51,300 nt of DNA from CAYSCZ01 sp964429655 (lineage in GTDB: Bacteria; Bacteroidota; Bacteroidia; Cytophagales; Cyclobacteriaceae), in the NCBI GenBank assembly GCA_964429655.1, contig CAYSCZ010000019.1, forward strand, positions 1 through 51,300, in the 5' to 3' direction. The translations under genes were made by a program, and so were the position numbers. The notes beneath the pieces were generated by a model. The model did not search any database, had not been told where the DNA came from, and was given only the letters and a program-made list of their open reading frames with translations. How positions within the stretch are numbered: position 1 is the first letter of the stretch; each line of letters opens with the position of its first letter. Positions 1 to 8,705 of the stretch are shown here, piece by piece.

Positions 1-3000
1 CCTGTAAGCTGTCGTCACTCTGTAATAGATCACTAACTCCTGCTACTCGGCTGCCCAGGCTGTCGGCCCTCACATCACCTATTACCCGTAAATCGCTACC
101 TACCGATAAGCTATCACCTATTTGGACGAAGCCATTAATCGAAGTGTTATTATCAACTCTCAAACTATCGCTTTGAAGAAGATTATTTATAAGAGCAATA
201 TCCACTTCTATACTATCAGAATTAATATCGCCATCTATGATTAGGCTGCCACCTCCTGTGGCATCAATTGTTAATATATTTCCATCAAGAATTATTGATC
301 TATTTCCGGTTAGAGATCCCCCTAGATTAATAATACCGGTTGAATCATCATCAAAATAATTTAATCCATCACCTACTATTATAGAATCTAGTTTAAAATT
401 TGCATCATCTGTTAATGTTATTGCACCTTCAAATGGAATTGATATGATTTCAGTTCCAAAATTATTCCCAACAATAATTTCTTTTGCTGGAATAGCAAAT
501 GCAACTGGCTCTCCCGCAGTAGATCCTCTAAATATCTCACCTCTATTCAATCCTGGTAGTCCTATGGTAGCTACATCTCTAAATATTATGTTTCCATTTA
601 CATCTGTGGCTATTAGTTTATCATTTTGAGTTTCTAAGAACTCTGGTTCATAAATTAAAAATCCTGAGGAGGGATCTGTAATTGTATTTTGAGCAACCAT
701 TATTCCCGGATTTTGACTAAATGGGGATTGAGCGATAAGCCCACTTGTTAACCTATTTGCATTTAATGAAACTATTTCAACTTTATCACTATTAATAGAT
801 CCGTCTTCAATTTCATTTCTTTGAATTGCATTATCACCTAAAATAACTGTATCTCCAATAACTATAGAATCACTAACAATAATGTTCTTTCTAACTATTA
901 AGCTATCTTCTACGATTAAGCTATCAGCAACCCTTCCATAGTTAAATACTATACTATCTGCTGTTATATCATCAAGATCCAGATCACCTAATAAATTTAT
1001 ATTCCCATCAACATCTAAATTACCTCCTACATTTAAATTACCCGTGACCACTAAGCTGTCGCCAATAAACTGAGATCCTTCAACTGAGGCATTATTCGCA
1101 ACATTTAAACTATCACCGACACGAAGAATCTGACCTACATCAGCATTATTCGATATAATAATACTATCTCCAACATTTACTGACCCAATTATAATGGCAT
1201 TACTTCCAACATTTAAGCTGTCGCCCACCGTCAACACCTGGCCAATATTGGCATTCCTATCAACCTGCAGGCTGTCCCGGGTTTCTAATGCACCAATGGT
1301 GGTTATTGTTCTTATTCCCAGGCTATCCGCAAAAACGTCATCGCCTACCGTTAAATCCTGCCCTATGCCCGCGCTGTTTGCTACGCTTAAGCTGTCATTG
1401 GTTTGAAGCAACTGATTGGCTGTTACTTTCTCTGCCCCCACGCTATCCGCCTGAAGGTCATTGGAACCTAAATCAAAATTGCCTTCAACAACCAGGTCAC
1501 CACCGATCCGGGTGTTATTGACAACATTTAAGCTGTCGCCCACCGTCAACACCTGGCCAATATTGGCATTCCTATCAACCTGCAGGCTGTCCCGGGTTTC
1601 TAATACTTCATCAACTACAATTACACGAACATTTACACTATCAGCAGACAAAGTGTCAGCACTTAAAACTGTAAATGAACCACTGGCAGGAGTGGTGCTT
1701 CCGATCGGACTATTATCTACAGTACCTCCATCAATGGTAATGTTATCATCAACCTCAGAATCTTCGACCACACTTCCCGAAGCATTTAAATCAATTGCAG
1801 TACCACTTGGTAAAGCACTCAGATCCTGAAAAATCACATTTCCAGATGCATCTGTTCTGATTATTTGATCTGGGTCTACACTATTAGCTATCTTGTCTAA
1901 CGTAACAGCATCGTCTGCAATCTTTTCCGTGGTAATATTTGAATCTTCTATATCATCTGTTTGTACTTGTCCATCCTGTATCTCATTGGTTTGTATGGCT
2001 CCATTATCAAGATTAATATCACTTGCATTTATGGTTCCAACGTTATTGATGTTAGAACCACCGGCATCGTTGCCCTCATTAAGAACATCTGAAAGTGTCT
2101 GGATCTCATTCGATGGGTTGGAGTCTGCATCATCGACTGCATCAGTAAATGACCCCCCACTATTGGATAAGGTTACGGTGCTTCCGGATTTGGTTATTGT
2201 CTGAAATTCATTTTGAGGGTCTGCATCAGCATCTTCAACATCATCCGTAAATGACCCACCATCATTTGATAGAGTCACAAGGTTATTTTCATCTTTGGTA
2301 ATAGTCTGTAATTCATTAATCGAATCCGCATCAGCATCTTCGACTTCATCGATAAATGATCCCCCACCATCAGACAAAGTAACAACATTTCCTTCTTTGG
2401 TGATGGTTTGAATTTCATTGGTATTGTCAGCGTCACCATCAGTTATGGTTACTGAACCTCCATCATTTGAAAGTGTGATGGTGTTACCATTTTGGGAGAT
2501 GGTTTGAAGTTCATTTTCCGGATCAGCATCCGCATCTTCAACATCATCATTACTATCAACATAATTCCTGGTGGCAGCATCCTGGTTATTGATAGGGTCT
2601 GAAAGATTGGTAATGCGATTGTTGTTGGCATCTGAGCCATTGCTTAATACCTCTGAAAGGTTTTGTATCTCATTCGTTGGATCAGCATCAGCATCATCTA
2701 CTTCATCATTTGAGTCAACATAAATCTTGGTTGCCGCATCCTGGTCATCTATCGGATCGGAAAGATTTACTATTCGATTATCGGCATCGTTTCCCCGACT
2801 TAGGACATCCCTTAGGGTTTGAAGTTCATTGGTTGAATCTGCATCTGCATCATCAGTCACAAGGTTATCCGCATATTGTTTGGTAACAGCATCTGTATTA
2901 TTGAGCGGATCCGCTAAATTTTCAATACGGTTACTTCCTAAATCAATATTTTCATCAGCCTCATCAAACCCGCTTAAAGGAATACTTGATTTGTCCAGGT

Positions 3001-4192
3001 CTGCATTAGATATGGACCCATCAATTATTTGATCACTTCCAACCGCATTATCAGCAATTTTTAAAGAATCAACGGTATTTGGTTGGATGGTCAAACTACC
3101 CTGACCATCATTTAACTGATCAAGAGTTAAAGAACCCTGCACATCACCATTATTAAAATTTACCTGAGGTGATTTTTCAATTACTGTGCTACTATCAATA
3201 CGCCCACCATCAATATTTATATTACCTATTGGAGCGCTTTCAATTAAGTCCTGTCTGCTTATCCTACTTACCTGACCATCTTGATTGGAGATTATTAACT
3301 GATCGGTATCATTTACAGTGGTTAACTGATTAGTCAATCCATCGATATCAACATCAAGTTGACCACTTTCCTGGTTATTTGCGATCCCCTGACCAGCGAT
3401 TTCTTCTAAATCAATACCCTCCTGCAAAACACCAGGAGCGATATCTTCGGCCTGAATTGACCCGTCAATGATATTATCAGAGCCTATTTGAATATCAGTA
3501 GTTAGAATGCTTAATATTCTTCCAAATTGATCAACTTCCACTGTTATGATCTGATCCGCACTCCCGAAAGGTCCGGGGGTTGAAAAAATAGTTTCTAGCT
3601 TAGCTCCTGTTATTGCTCCATCCGCAATATTACTTGTAGAGACTGCATTATCAGCTATTTTCGTGCTATCCACAGCACCATCTGCAATTTTAAGGTTAGT
3701 TACGGCTTGATCTGCTATCTTCAGATTGGTTACTGCCTGACCTTCAATATTTTCAGTTGATACTGCATTGGTTGCCAGTTTTAAGTTATCAATGACCCCT
3801 GCTCTAATGGTTGGATTTGGATATGTGCCTTCTAAATCACCACCAGCTACATTATTTGTAAATACCCCCAAACCCTCAATCCATGAGTCTGTATTCCAAT
3901 AATAAAATATGTTCTGATCTGTATCGTAAACAATAAGTCCATTTTCTTCCACTGATAGGTTATCAATCATATCCAATCTATCCTGGGTAGATATTTTTGG
4001 AACTAACAGCCCCTGGTTGTTATTTGGTGAAACAAGCTCCAGTACAGCATTTGGATTGGGTTCACCACTTGTATTTATACCTACTGAACCATCCTGAGCC
4101 TGAGTCATAAAAGAAATCAATATAAAAATCCCTACTACCAACCACCTCAATGGCCATTTAAATAGATTAAATATATAGCTTAAGTTCATCAT
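1..4192 (-). CDS. Giant secreted repeat protein (tail-fibre/beta-solenoid-like), 3' end outside window
   Basis: One uninterrupted reading frame runs from an ATG at 4192 (a second ATG follows at 4189) to the left edge, giving at least 1397 residues with no stop. The N-terminus has a hydrophobic segment (LRWLVVGIFILISFMTQAQ) that looks like a signal peptide. Next come a motif common in secreted Bacteroidota proteins (NPNAVLELVSPNNNQGLLVP) and a phage-tail-like GGDLEGTYPNPTI. Then come repeats of the DGAVDSTKIADNAV kind (about residues 130-180). Three copies of N-R-I-x-N-L-(A/S)-D-P with (D/N)AxTKxYxD follow at about residues 419-549, then acidic DADADxxNExQT repeats with GGSFTD. From about residue 840 to the edge there are many D-S-L-x-V / N-A-x-I-G-x-x-L-x-V-G repeats, which suggest a parallel beta-solenoid. 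It probably acts as a surface fibre or adhesin. The missing C-terminus may carry a trimerisation or S74 chaperone domain, but that is inference. Confidence 0.85.
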   Translation of the reverse strand, partial: MMNLSYIFNLFKWPLRWLVVGIFILISFMTQAQDGSVGINTSGEPNPNAVLELVSPNNNQGLLVPKISTQDRLDMIDNLSVEENGLIVYDTDQNIFYYWNTDSWIEGLGVFTNNVAGGDLEGTYPNPTIRAGVIDNLKLATNAVSTENIEGQAVTNLKIADQAVTNLKIADGAVDSTKIADNAVSTSNIADGAITGAKLETIFSTPGPFGSADQIITVEVDQFGRILSILTTDIQIGSDNIIDGSIQAEDIAPGVLQEGIDLEEIAGQGIANNQESGQLDVDIDGLTNQLTTVNDTDQLIISNQDGQVSRISRQDLIESAPIGNINIDGGRIDSSTVIEKSPQVNFNNGDVQGSLTLDQLNDGQGSLTIQPNTVDSLKIADNAVGSDQIIDGSISNADLDKSSIPLSGFDEADENIDLGSNRIENLADPLNNTDAVTKQYADNLVTDDADADSTNELQTLRDVLSRGNDADNRIVNLSDPIDDQDAATKIYVDSNDEVDDADADPTNEIQNLSEVLSNGSDANNNRITNLSDPINNQDAATRNYVDSNDDVEDADADPENELQTISQNGNTITLSNDGGSVTITDGDADNTNEIQTITKEGNVVTLSDGGGSFIDEVEDADADSINELQTITKDENNLVTLSNDGGSFTDDVEDADADPQNEFQTITKSGSTVTLSNSGGSFTDAVDDADSNPSNEIQTLSDVLNEGNDAGGSNINNVGTINASDINLDNGAIQTNEIQDGQVQTDDIEDSNITTEKIADDAVTLDKIANSVDPDQIIRTDASGNVIFQDLSALPSGTAIDLNASGSVVEDSEVDDNITIDGGTVDNSPIGSTTPASGSFTVLSADTLSADSVNVRVIVVDEVLETRDSLQVDRNANIGQVLTVGDSLNVVNNTRIGGDLVVEGNFDLGSNDLQADSVGAEKVTANQLLQTNDSLSVANSAGIGQDLTVGDDVFADSLGIRTITTIGALETRDSLQVDRNANIGQVLTVGDSLNVGSNAIIIGSVNVGDSIIISNNADVGQILRVGDSLNVANNASVEGSQFIGDSLVVTGNLNVGGNLDVDGNINLLGDLDLDDITADSIVFNYGRVADSLIVEDSLIVRKNIIVSDSIVIGDTVILGDNAIQRNEIEDGSINSDKVEIVSLNANRLTSGLIAQSPFSQNPGIMVAQNTITDPSSGFLIYEPEFLETQNDKLIATDVNGNIIFRDVATIGLPGLNRGEIFRGSTAGEPVAFAIPAKEIIVGNNFGTEIISIPFEGAITLTDDANFKLDSIIVGDGLNYFDDDSTGIINLGGSLTGNRSIILDGNILTIDATGGGSLIIDGDINSDSIEVDIALINNLLQSDSLRVDNNTSINGFVQIGDSLSVGSDLRVIGDVRADSLGSRVAGVSDLLQSDDSLQ
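1207..1289. repeat. 83-bp exact direct repeat, copy 1
   Basis: This stretch is identical to 1522-1604; both begin CAACATTTAAGCTGTCGCCC and end GTTTCTAAT. The offset is 315 bp, exactly 105 codons, so both copies encode the same 27-28 residues of the solenoid region (sense strand minus). Neighbouring solenoid repeats are similar only in protein sequence, so this copy looks recently duplicated or homogenised. Confidence 0.95.
1522..1604. repeat. 83-bp exact direct repeat, copy 2
   Basis: Second copy of the repeat at 1207-1289. The match ends where base 1605 is A against G at 1290, and begins after A at 1521 against C at 1206. Recombination between the copies would remove or add 105 residues without breaking the frame. 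Confidence 0.95.
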
Positions 4193-4571
4193 AACGGAAG
4201 CAGTTGGTGCAACTTCTAATTCAAAAAAAATCTATTAATCTTTATATTTTTAAATTTCAAAATATAAAAATTATAATAATGTGACATTATCGATAAGAAA
4301 AAACCTTTATTAAACACCTTTAATTTCAATGATTTATAAAAATCCAGATGGTTAATTCGATTAGTTTCTCAAAAACCCTAAATGATCCCAGCTTCTTGTG
4401 ATCAGAAAGGATATTTATGCCTAAAGTATTTAAAGTGATGGTTTAAGTATTTCTTTCACTAAAATAAAAATTTATATCCAGATTAAAAATCAAAATAAAA
4501 TATTTGCAGTCACAAAGAAAATTCGAATAATTAAATATTTAGATTTAATTACAATTCATTGACCTTACATT
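4193..4571. other. AT-rich divergent intergenic region
   Basis: This stretch of about 380 bp separates the divergent starts of the giant repeat protein (minus) and the phosphotriesterase-like gene (plus), so it must hold both promoters. It is strongly AT-rich. I found no exact TAnnTTTG box on either strand, no convincing small gene and no strong hairpin. Confidence 0.5.
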
Positions 4572-5588
4572 ATGCAAAGAAGATACTTCGTAAGCTACAT
4601 CCTGGGAGGCCTTTCCTTTCCTTTAATTACAAATTTAACCCTCAGGCCAAGATCAGATGATTATGTCATGACTGTCTCAGGGAAAATACAATCCAACAAG
4701 TTAGGACTTGTACTGCCCCATGAACATATTATGTCAAACTTTGGAGAGCAAGCTGAATAGACCGGAAAATATGACAAACAAAAGCTATTTCAGCAGGTAG
4801 TTCCATATCTTGAAAAAGTTAGATCGATGGGATGCAATACCATTATTGAATGTACCACAGCATATTTTGGTAGAAACGTTAACCTGCTTAAGCAGATATC
4901 TGAAAAAGCAAAGGTAAAAATCATAACCAATACTGGCTGGTATGGGGCCGCTAATGACCGGTATATTCCAAAGAAGGCTTATAATATGACTTCTGAGGCA
5001 ATTGCCAGAATATGGGCTCAGGAATGGACGCATGGTATCAATAATACAGGAATAAAACCTGGCTTTATAAAGTTGGCTGTTGATGGCGGACCTCTATCAG
5101 AAATTGATAAAAAGTTAGTCATAGCAGGTGCTCATGCGCACTTAAAGACTGGTTTGACGGTGCAGGTGCATACAGGAGACAATAAAAATGCAGCTTTTCA
5201 ACAATTAGAAGCCATAAAAAACACTGGTATGCATCCCAGCGGCTGGATTTGGGTCCATGCTCAAAATAATGAATACGTTGAACCACTGCTTTATGCAGCT
5301 AAAGAAGGTGCATGGATTTCTCTTGATGGGGTGAAAAATGATTCAAAAACAATAAATCATACCTTAAGATTACTGAATGGACTTGCTGATGCAGGTTACA
5401 TGAATCAAGTCCTTTTATCGCATGATGGTAATGGATTCCCTACAGGCGGCCCTGTCAGACCATTTGAAGCCTTAATGACGGATTTTATTCCGAGGCTCGA
5501 AATGGAGGGATACAGTAATAAAGAAATTAATCTGCTCACCAGAAATAATCCTCAGAAGGCTTTTAGCGTAAAAATCAGAAGGATCTAA
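4572..5588 (+). pseudogene. Phosphotriesterase-family metallohydrolase interrupted by an in-frame TAG
   Basis: Codons from ATG 4572 to TAA 5588 form one continuous 338-codon phosphotriesterase-like sequence except for TAG at 4758-4760. The frame before the stop (ending FGEQAE) and after it (TGKYDKQKLFQQVVPYLEKV) is the same, and sequence on both sides fits the family. The expected metal ligands are all present: HEH in LPHEHIM, Lys in GFIKLAV, His in QVHTGD, His in WVHAQN and Asp in LSHDGNG. The start has two arginines and a hydrophobic stretch (MQRRYFVSYILGGLSFPL), consistent with export, possibly by Tat. Re-initiation at ATG 4827 would lose the HxH ligands. The gene is probably a recent nonsense pseudogene; suppression or a base-call error are alternatives. 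Its end overlaps the convergent aminotransferase by 4 bp. Confidence 0.8.
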
Positions 5589-6886
5589 GCGCTTAAGTAT
5601 TCTTTGATGCCATCTCTAATGCCATTGTAAGTTATCCTTCTTTCCTGATCATCTTCTTCAAGCAATGTCATCCTAAAGCCTAATAAGTCAGAGCAAAAAC
5701 TAGAAATAGGTACAACGCAAATTCTATATGCCGCCAGCAGGTAATAAACAAATCGCTTATCCATAGGCATATCAGGCTCAACCCATGATTGTAGCAAGTC
5801 ACTAATCCTTTGATCCTCGATATTCATTCGTTGTTCAGGCCTTAAAGCATCTTGCTCAAAAATGATGGTGTTGTAGAAAGCACCATTGGTTAAATTGAAC
5901 TTTATACCCTTCAAATCCTGAAAAACTTTGATTAACTCTTTACTCCTCTGACCAATGTGTTGATTGGTTTCATTTAGAAATTCCTGATATTTAGGTTGAC
6001 TCATGATTTTAGGGATCACTTTCTGAGGTAAGGTCGTTGAGCTAACCTCTATCATTTTCGCATTATCTAATGTCAAACATAAGCGCTCAAATTCACGGTC
6101 TTTTCTTCTATTGTAATATTCAACCCATCCACACCTGGCTCCGGGCCAGGGAAATTCCTTTGATATTCCCTTTAAAGATAGTCCCGGCACATCATCAATG
6201 ATTTCAGCCATCCGAACCGTAGATGCACCATTATAAATCAGGTTTTGGTAAATCTCATCGAATACCAAAAAGAGGTCATAATCCCTGGCGATACCCACTA
6301 TCGCCTCCAATATCTCTTTTGGATATACCATTCCGGTTGGGTTATCAGGGTTAATGATCAAAATACCCACTATAGATTCGTTGTACTTTACCTTAAGCCT
6401 AATATCATCCAGGTCAGGGTACCAATTATTATCAGGATCTAACTTATAAGTAATGGGATGTGCATTAGCATGCGCGGCTTCAGCCGATGAATGGGTAGAA
6501 TAAGCTGGTGAAGGACCTATCACCCGGGCTGTTGGCACTAAATATTGATAAATTTTGGCTATAGCATCCCCCAAACCATTAAAAAAGGTGATGTCTTCTT
6601 CGGTAATCTGAGTGCCTCCCAGCGCGTTTGTTTTTGCTGCTAGAAAACTTCGGGTTTCGTATAACCCTTTGGAATGACTATATCCAAATGAACGATCATC
6701 CTGCAAAGTATTGATAACTATTTTTTTCATCCAATCCGGCAGCTTTCTGTTCTTATGGATTGGGTCCCCTATGTTTTCCCAATGAATCCTGTAACCTAAT
6801 TTTTGTATCTGTTCTGCTTTTTTAACAATTCCTCTTATTTCATAGGATAATTCATCCGCGCCCAGCCTCAATAATTGATTCCTCAT
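5585..6886 (-). CDS. Class I/II PLP-dependent aminotransferase
   Basis: A 433-aa fold-type I aminotransferase. It shows the substrate-side motif NPDNPTG (residues 179-185), the pyridine-binding Asp in FDEIYQN (Asp210), the PLP-binding Lys in GISKEFPWPG (Lys243) and the nearby Arg251. Length is normal for class I enzymes of the alanine/aspartate/aromatic group. The amino-group donor cannot be told from sequence, so the substrate is left open. It probably acts in the cytoplasm, as no signal peptide is present. It is transcribed alone, convergent with the broken phosphotriesterase gene and divergent from the flavoprotein gene; the sequence CAAAAATA at 6934-6941 (TATTTTTG on the minus strand) is a possible -7 box about 50 bp upstream of the start. 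Confidence 0.9.
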   Translation of the reverse strand: MRNQLLRLGADELSYEIRGIVKKAEQIQKLGYRIHWENIGDPIHKNRKLPDWMKKIVINTLQDDRSFGYSHSKGLYETRSFLAAKTNALGGTQITEEDITFFNGLGDAIAKIYQYLVPTARVIGPSPAYSTHSSAEAAHANAHPITYKLDPDNNWYPDLDDIRLKVKYNESIVGILIINPDNPTGMVYPKEILEAIVGIARDYDLFLVFDEIYQNLIYNGASTVRMAEIIDDVPGLSLKGISKEFPWPGARCGWVEYYNRRKDREFERLCLTLDNAKMIEVSSTTLPQKVIPKIMSQPKYQEFLNETNQHIGQRSKELIKVFQDLKGIKFNLTNGAFYNTIIFEQDALRPEQRMNIEDQRISDLLQSWVEPDMPMDKRFVYYLLAAYRICVVPISSFCSDLLGFRMTLLEEDDQERRITYNGIRDGIKEYLSA

Positions 6887-7082
6887 ATAAATAAGCTTTT
6901 AAAAAATGAATACAAGGTTAAGTGAAATAATATCAAAAATATAGTAAATGGAGCTGGTAGAACCTTCAACTATGACATTTATCATAATTGAATATATCCA
7001 CTGTCATTCTTGGTGGTTTTTAGTACATGTAGGTTTATTAGATGAACAAATATCAATATTTTCATGTGTAATAATTTATAAA

Positions 7083-8543
7083 ATGGGAAAGTTAGTCATA
7101 TTAGGAGCAGGCATATCAGGGCATACGGCTGCATTACATGCCAGGAGACTATTGTCTAAAAAAAATCATGAGGTAATTGTTATATCACCCAACAGCAAGT
7201 GGAATTGGATACCTTCAAACATTTGGGTTGGTGTTGGTCTGATGAAACCAAAAGATGTGACTTTTGAACTGGCCCCTGTTTACAAAAGCAAACAAATTAG
7301 ATTTATTCAGGCTAAAGCAATAAGTATACATCCAGAGGGCAACTCCTCCGCTGATAAGCCTTTTGTAAAAGTTGAGCGAACTGATCCCGGCAAAAAAGGT
7401 GAGATAGAAGCGGTATCTTACGACTACCTGATTAATGCTACCGGACCAAAACTAAAGTTTGAAGCAACACCGGGTCTGGGACCTGATAAAAACTCACTGT
7501 CCGTTTGCACCTATGGTCATGCGGATCATGCATATAAAAAGTTGGGGGAATCCATTAAAAGGATGAAAAAAGGTGAAAAGCAGAAATTTATCATTGGCAC
7601 CGGTCATGGAACCTGTACATGCCAGGGAGCAGCGTTCGAGTATCTTTTTAATGTAGAATTTGAAATAAGGCGACAAAAAGTTCGTGATAAAGCAGAGATA
7701 TACTATGTTTCAAATGAGCAGGAATTGGGAGACTTTGGTATGGGTGGAATGCACATTCGCAGAGGCGGTTATGAAACGCACAGCAAGGTATTTACTGAAT
7801 CTTTGTTTACTGAACGCGGTATCAATTGGATCACGCGTTCCCATGTTCAGGAAGTCGGTGAAAAAACCATAGCCTATGAAACGATAGCGGGTAATGAAGG
7901 AACTCAGGACTTTGATTTTGCGATGCTTCTTCCACCATTTTCCGGTGTTGGTATTCAGGCTTTCGATAAGCAGGATCTAGACATTACCGATAACCTGTTT
8001 GCCCCAAACAAATTCATGAAAGTTGACGCTGACTACACCAGGAAAGATTACGACGAATGGAAACCGGAAGATTGGCCATCCATGTATCAAAACCCATCCT
8101 ATGATAATATCTATTCCATAGGTATTGCCTTTGCCCCTCCGCATGCCATATCAAAACCTATGTTTGGGAAAAATGGTAATCCAATCTTTCCTGCGGTACC
8201 TCGTACCGGAATGCCATCCGGGTTGATGGCACGTAAGGTAGCCTACAACATTGCTGATATGATGAATAATAAAGCTGATAAACCAACCAGAAAAGCTTCT
8301 ATGGCTAAAATGGGTGCCGCCTGTATTGCGTCAGCCGGTGCCAATGTATTTTCAGGTACAGCTGCTACCATGACGATGTATCCGATCATACCGGATTATG
8401 ATAATTATCCGAATGGAGGGCGTGACATTAATTACACAACGGGTGAAATAGGACTTGCCGGACATTGGATCAAACACTTACTACACTTTGGATTCTTATA
8501 TAAAGCAAAAGCAAAACCAGGATGGCAATTAATTCCAGAATAA
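7083..8543 (+). CDS. FAD-dependent oxidoreductase, sulfide:quinone reductase-like
   Basis: The dinucleotide-binding motif LGAGISGHTAALHA follows directly after ATG 7083, so I place the start there (486 aa). The frame extends upstream to an ATG at 6948, but that 45-residue extension is not family-like. The protein resembles pyridine nucleotide-disulfide oxidoreductases of the sulfide:quinone oxidoreductase and flavocytochrome c group: N-terminal FAD site, a Cys cluster in GHGTCTCQGAAFEYL, a second FAD-type region (PTRKASMAKMGAACIASAG) and a long C-terminal part. The likely role is oxidation of sulfide or another sulfur compound with electrons passed to quinone at the membrane. Which cysteines are catalytic is not certain, so the substrate is inferred. 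A small basic protein gene follows after 13 bp, probably in the same transcript. Confidence 0.8.
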   Translation: MGKLVILGAGISGHTAALHARRLLSKKNHEVIVISPNSKWNWIPSNIWVGVGLMKPKDVTFELAPVYKSKQIRFIQAKAISIHPEGNSSADKPFVKVERTDPGKKGEIEAVSYDYLINATGPKLKFEATPGLGPDKNSLSVCTYGHADHAYKKLGESIKRMKKGEKQKFIIGTGHGTCTCQGAAFEYLFNVEFEIRRQKVRDKAEIYYVSNEQELGDFGMGGMHIRRGGYETHSKVFTESLFTERGINWITRSHVQEVGEKTIAYETIAGNEGTQDFDFAMLLPPFSGVGIQAFDKQDLDITDNLFAPNKFMKVDADYTRKDYDEWKPEDWPSMYQNPSYDNIYSIGIAFAPPHAISKPMFGKNGNPIFPAVPRTGMPSGLMARKVAYNIADMMNNKADKPTRKASMAKMGAACIASAGANVFSGTAATMTMYPIIPDYDNYPNGGRDINYTTGEIGLAGHWIKHLLHFGFLYKAKAKPGWQLIPE

Positions 8544-8556
8544 CAAATTAAAAGAC

Positions 8557-8700
8557 ATGAAAAGAGAACCACATAAACAAAATTTCTTTGCCCCGGTACC
8601 AACGAAATCAACAAAGTTTTTCAGGACCAATATGATATGGCAATTTTTCAGATTCATTATTTTGAATATAAAAATCCTTAAGATGGTCAGGAAACATTAA
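8557..8700 (+). CDS. Small basic protein (47 aa) downstream of the flavoprotein
   Basis: ATG 8557 to TAA 8698-8700 encodes 47 residues, beginning MKREPHKQNFFAPVP and ending NIKILKMVRKH. It starts 13 bp after the SQR-like gene and ends 5 bp before the convergent metallohydrolase gene, so it fills the gap precisely. The middle (NMIWQFFRFIILNI) is amphipathic or hydrophobic and flanked by basic residues, as in small membrane-associated proteins. I do not recognise the family for certain. Operon position and composition suggest a real gene, perhaps a membrane anchor or accessory subunit for the flavoprotein, but that function is inference. Confidence 0.6.
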   Translation: MKREPHKQNFFAPVPTKSTKFFRTNMIWQFFRFIILNIKILKMVRKH

Positions 8701-8705
8701 TTTTT

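Noticed and set aside
1194..3032. Several plus-strand reading frames of 60-122 residues in the first 3 kb
   Set aside because: They are antisense to the giant minus-strand frame and arise from its repeats; their composition is unlike real proteins.
1..4192. A repeat region that might be a CRISPR array
   Set aside because: The repeats are uneven, coding in one frame, and have no constant spacers; only one exact 83-bp pair exists.
6948..7082. N-terminal 45-residue extension of the flavoprotein
   Set aside because: The FAD motif begins directly after ATG 7083 and the extension is rich in Trp/His/Ile with no family match.
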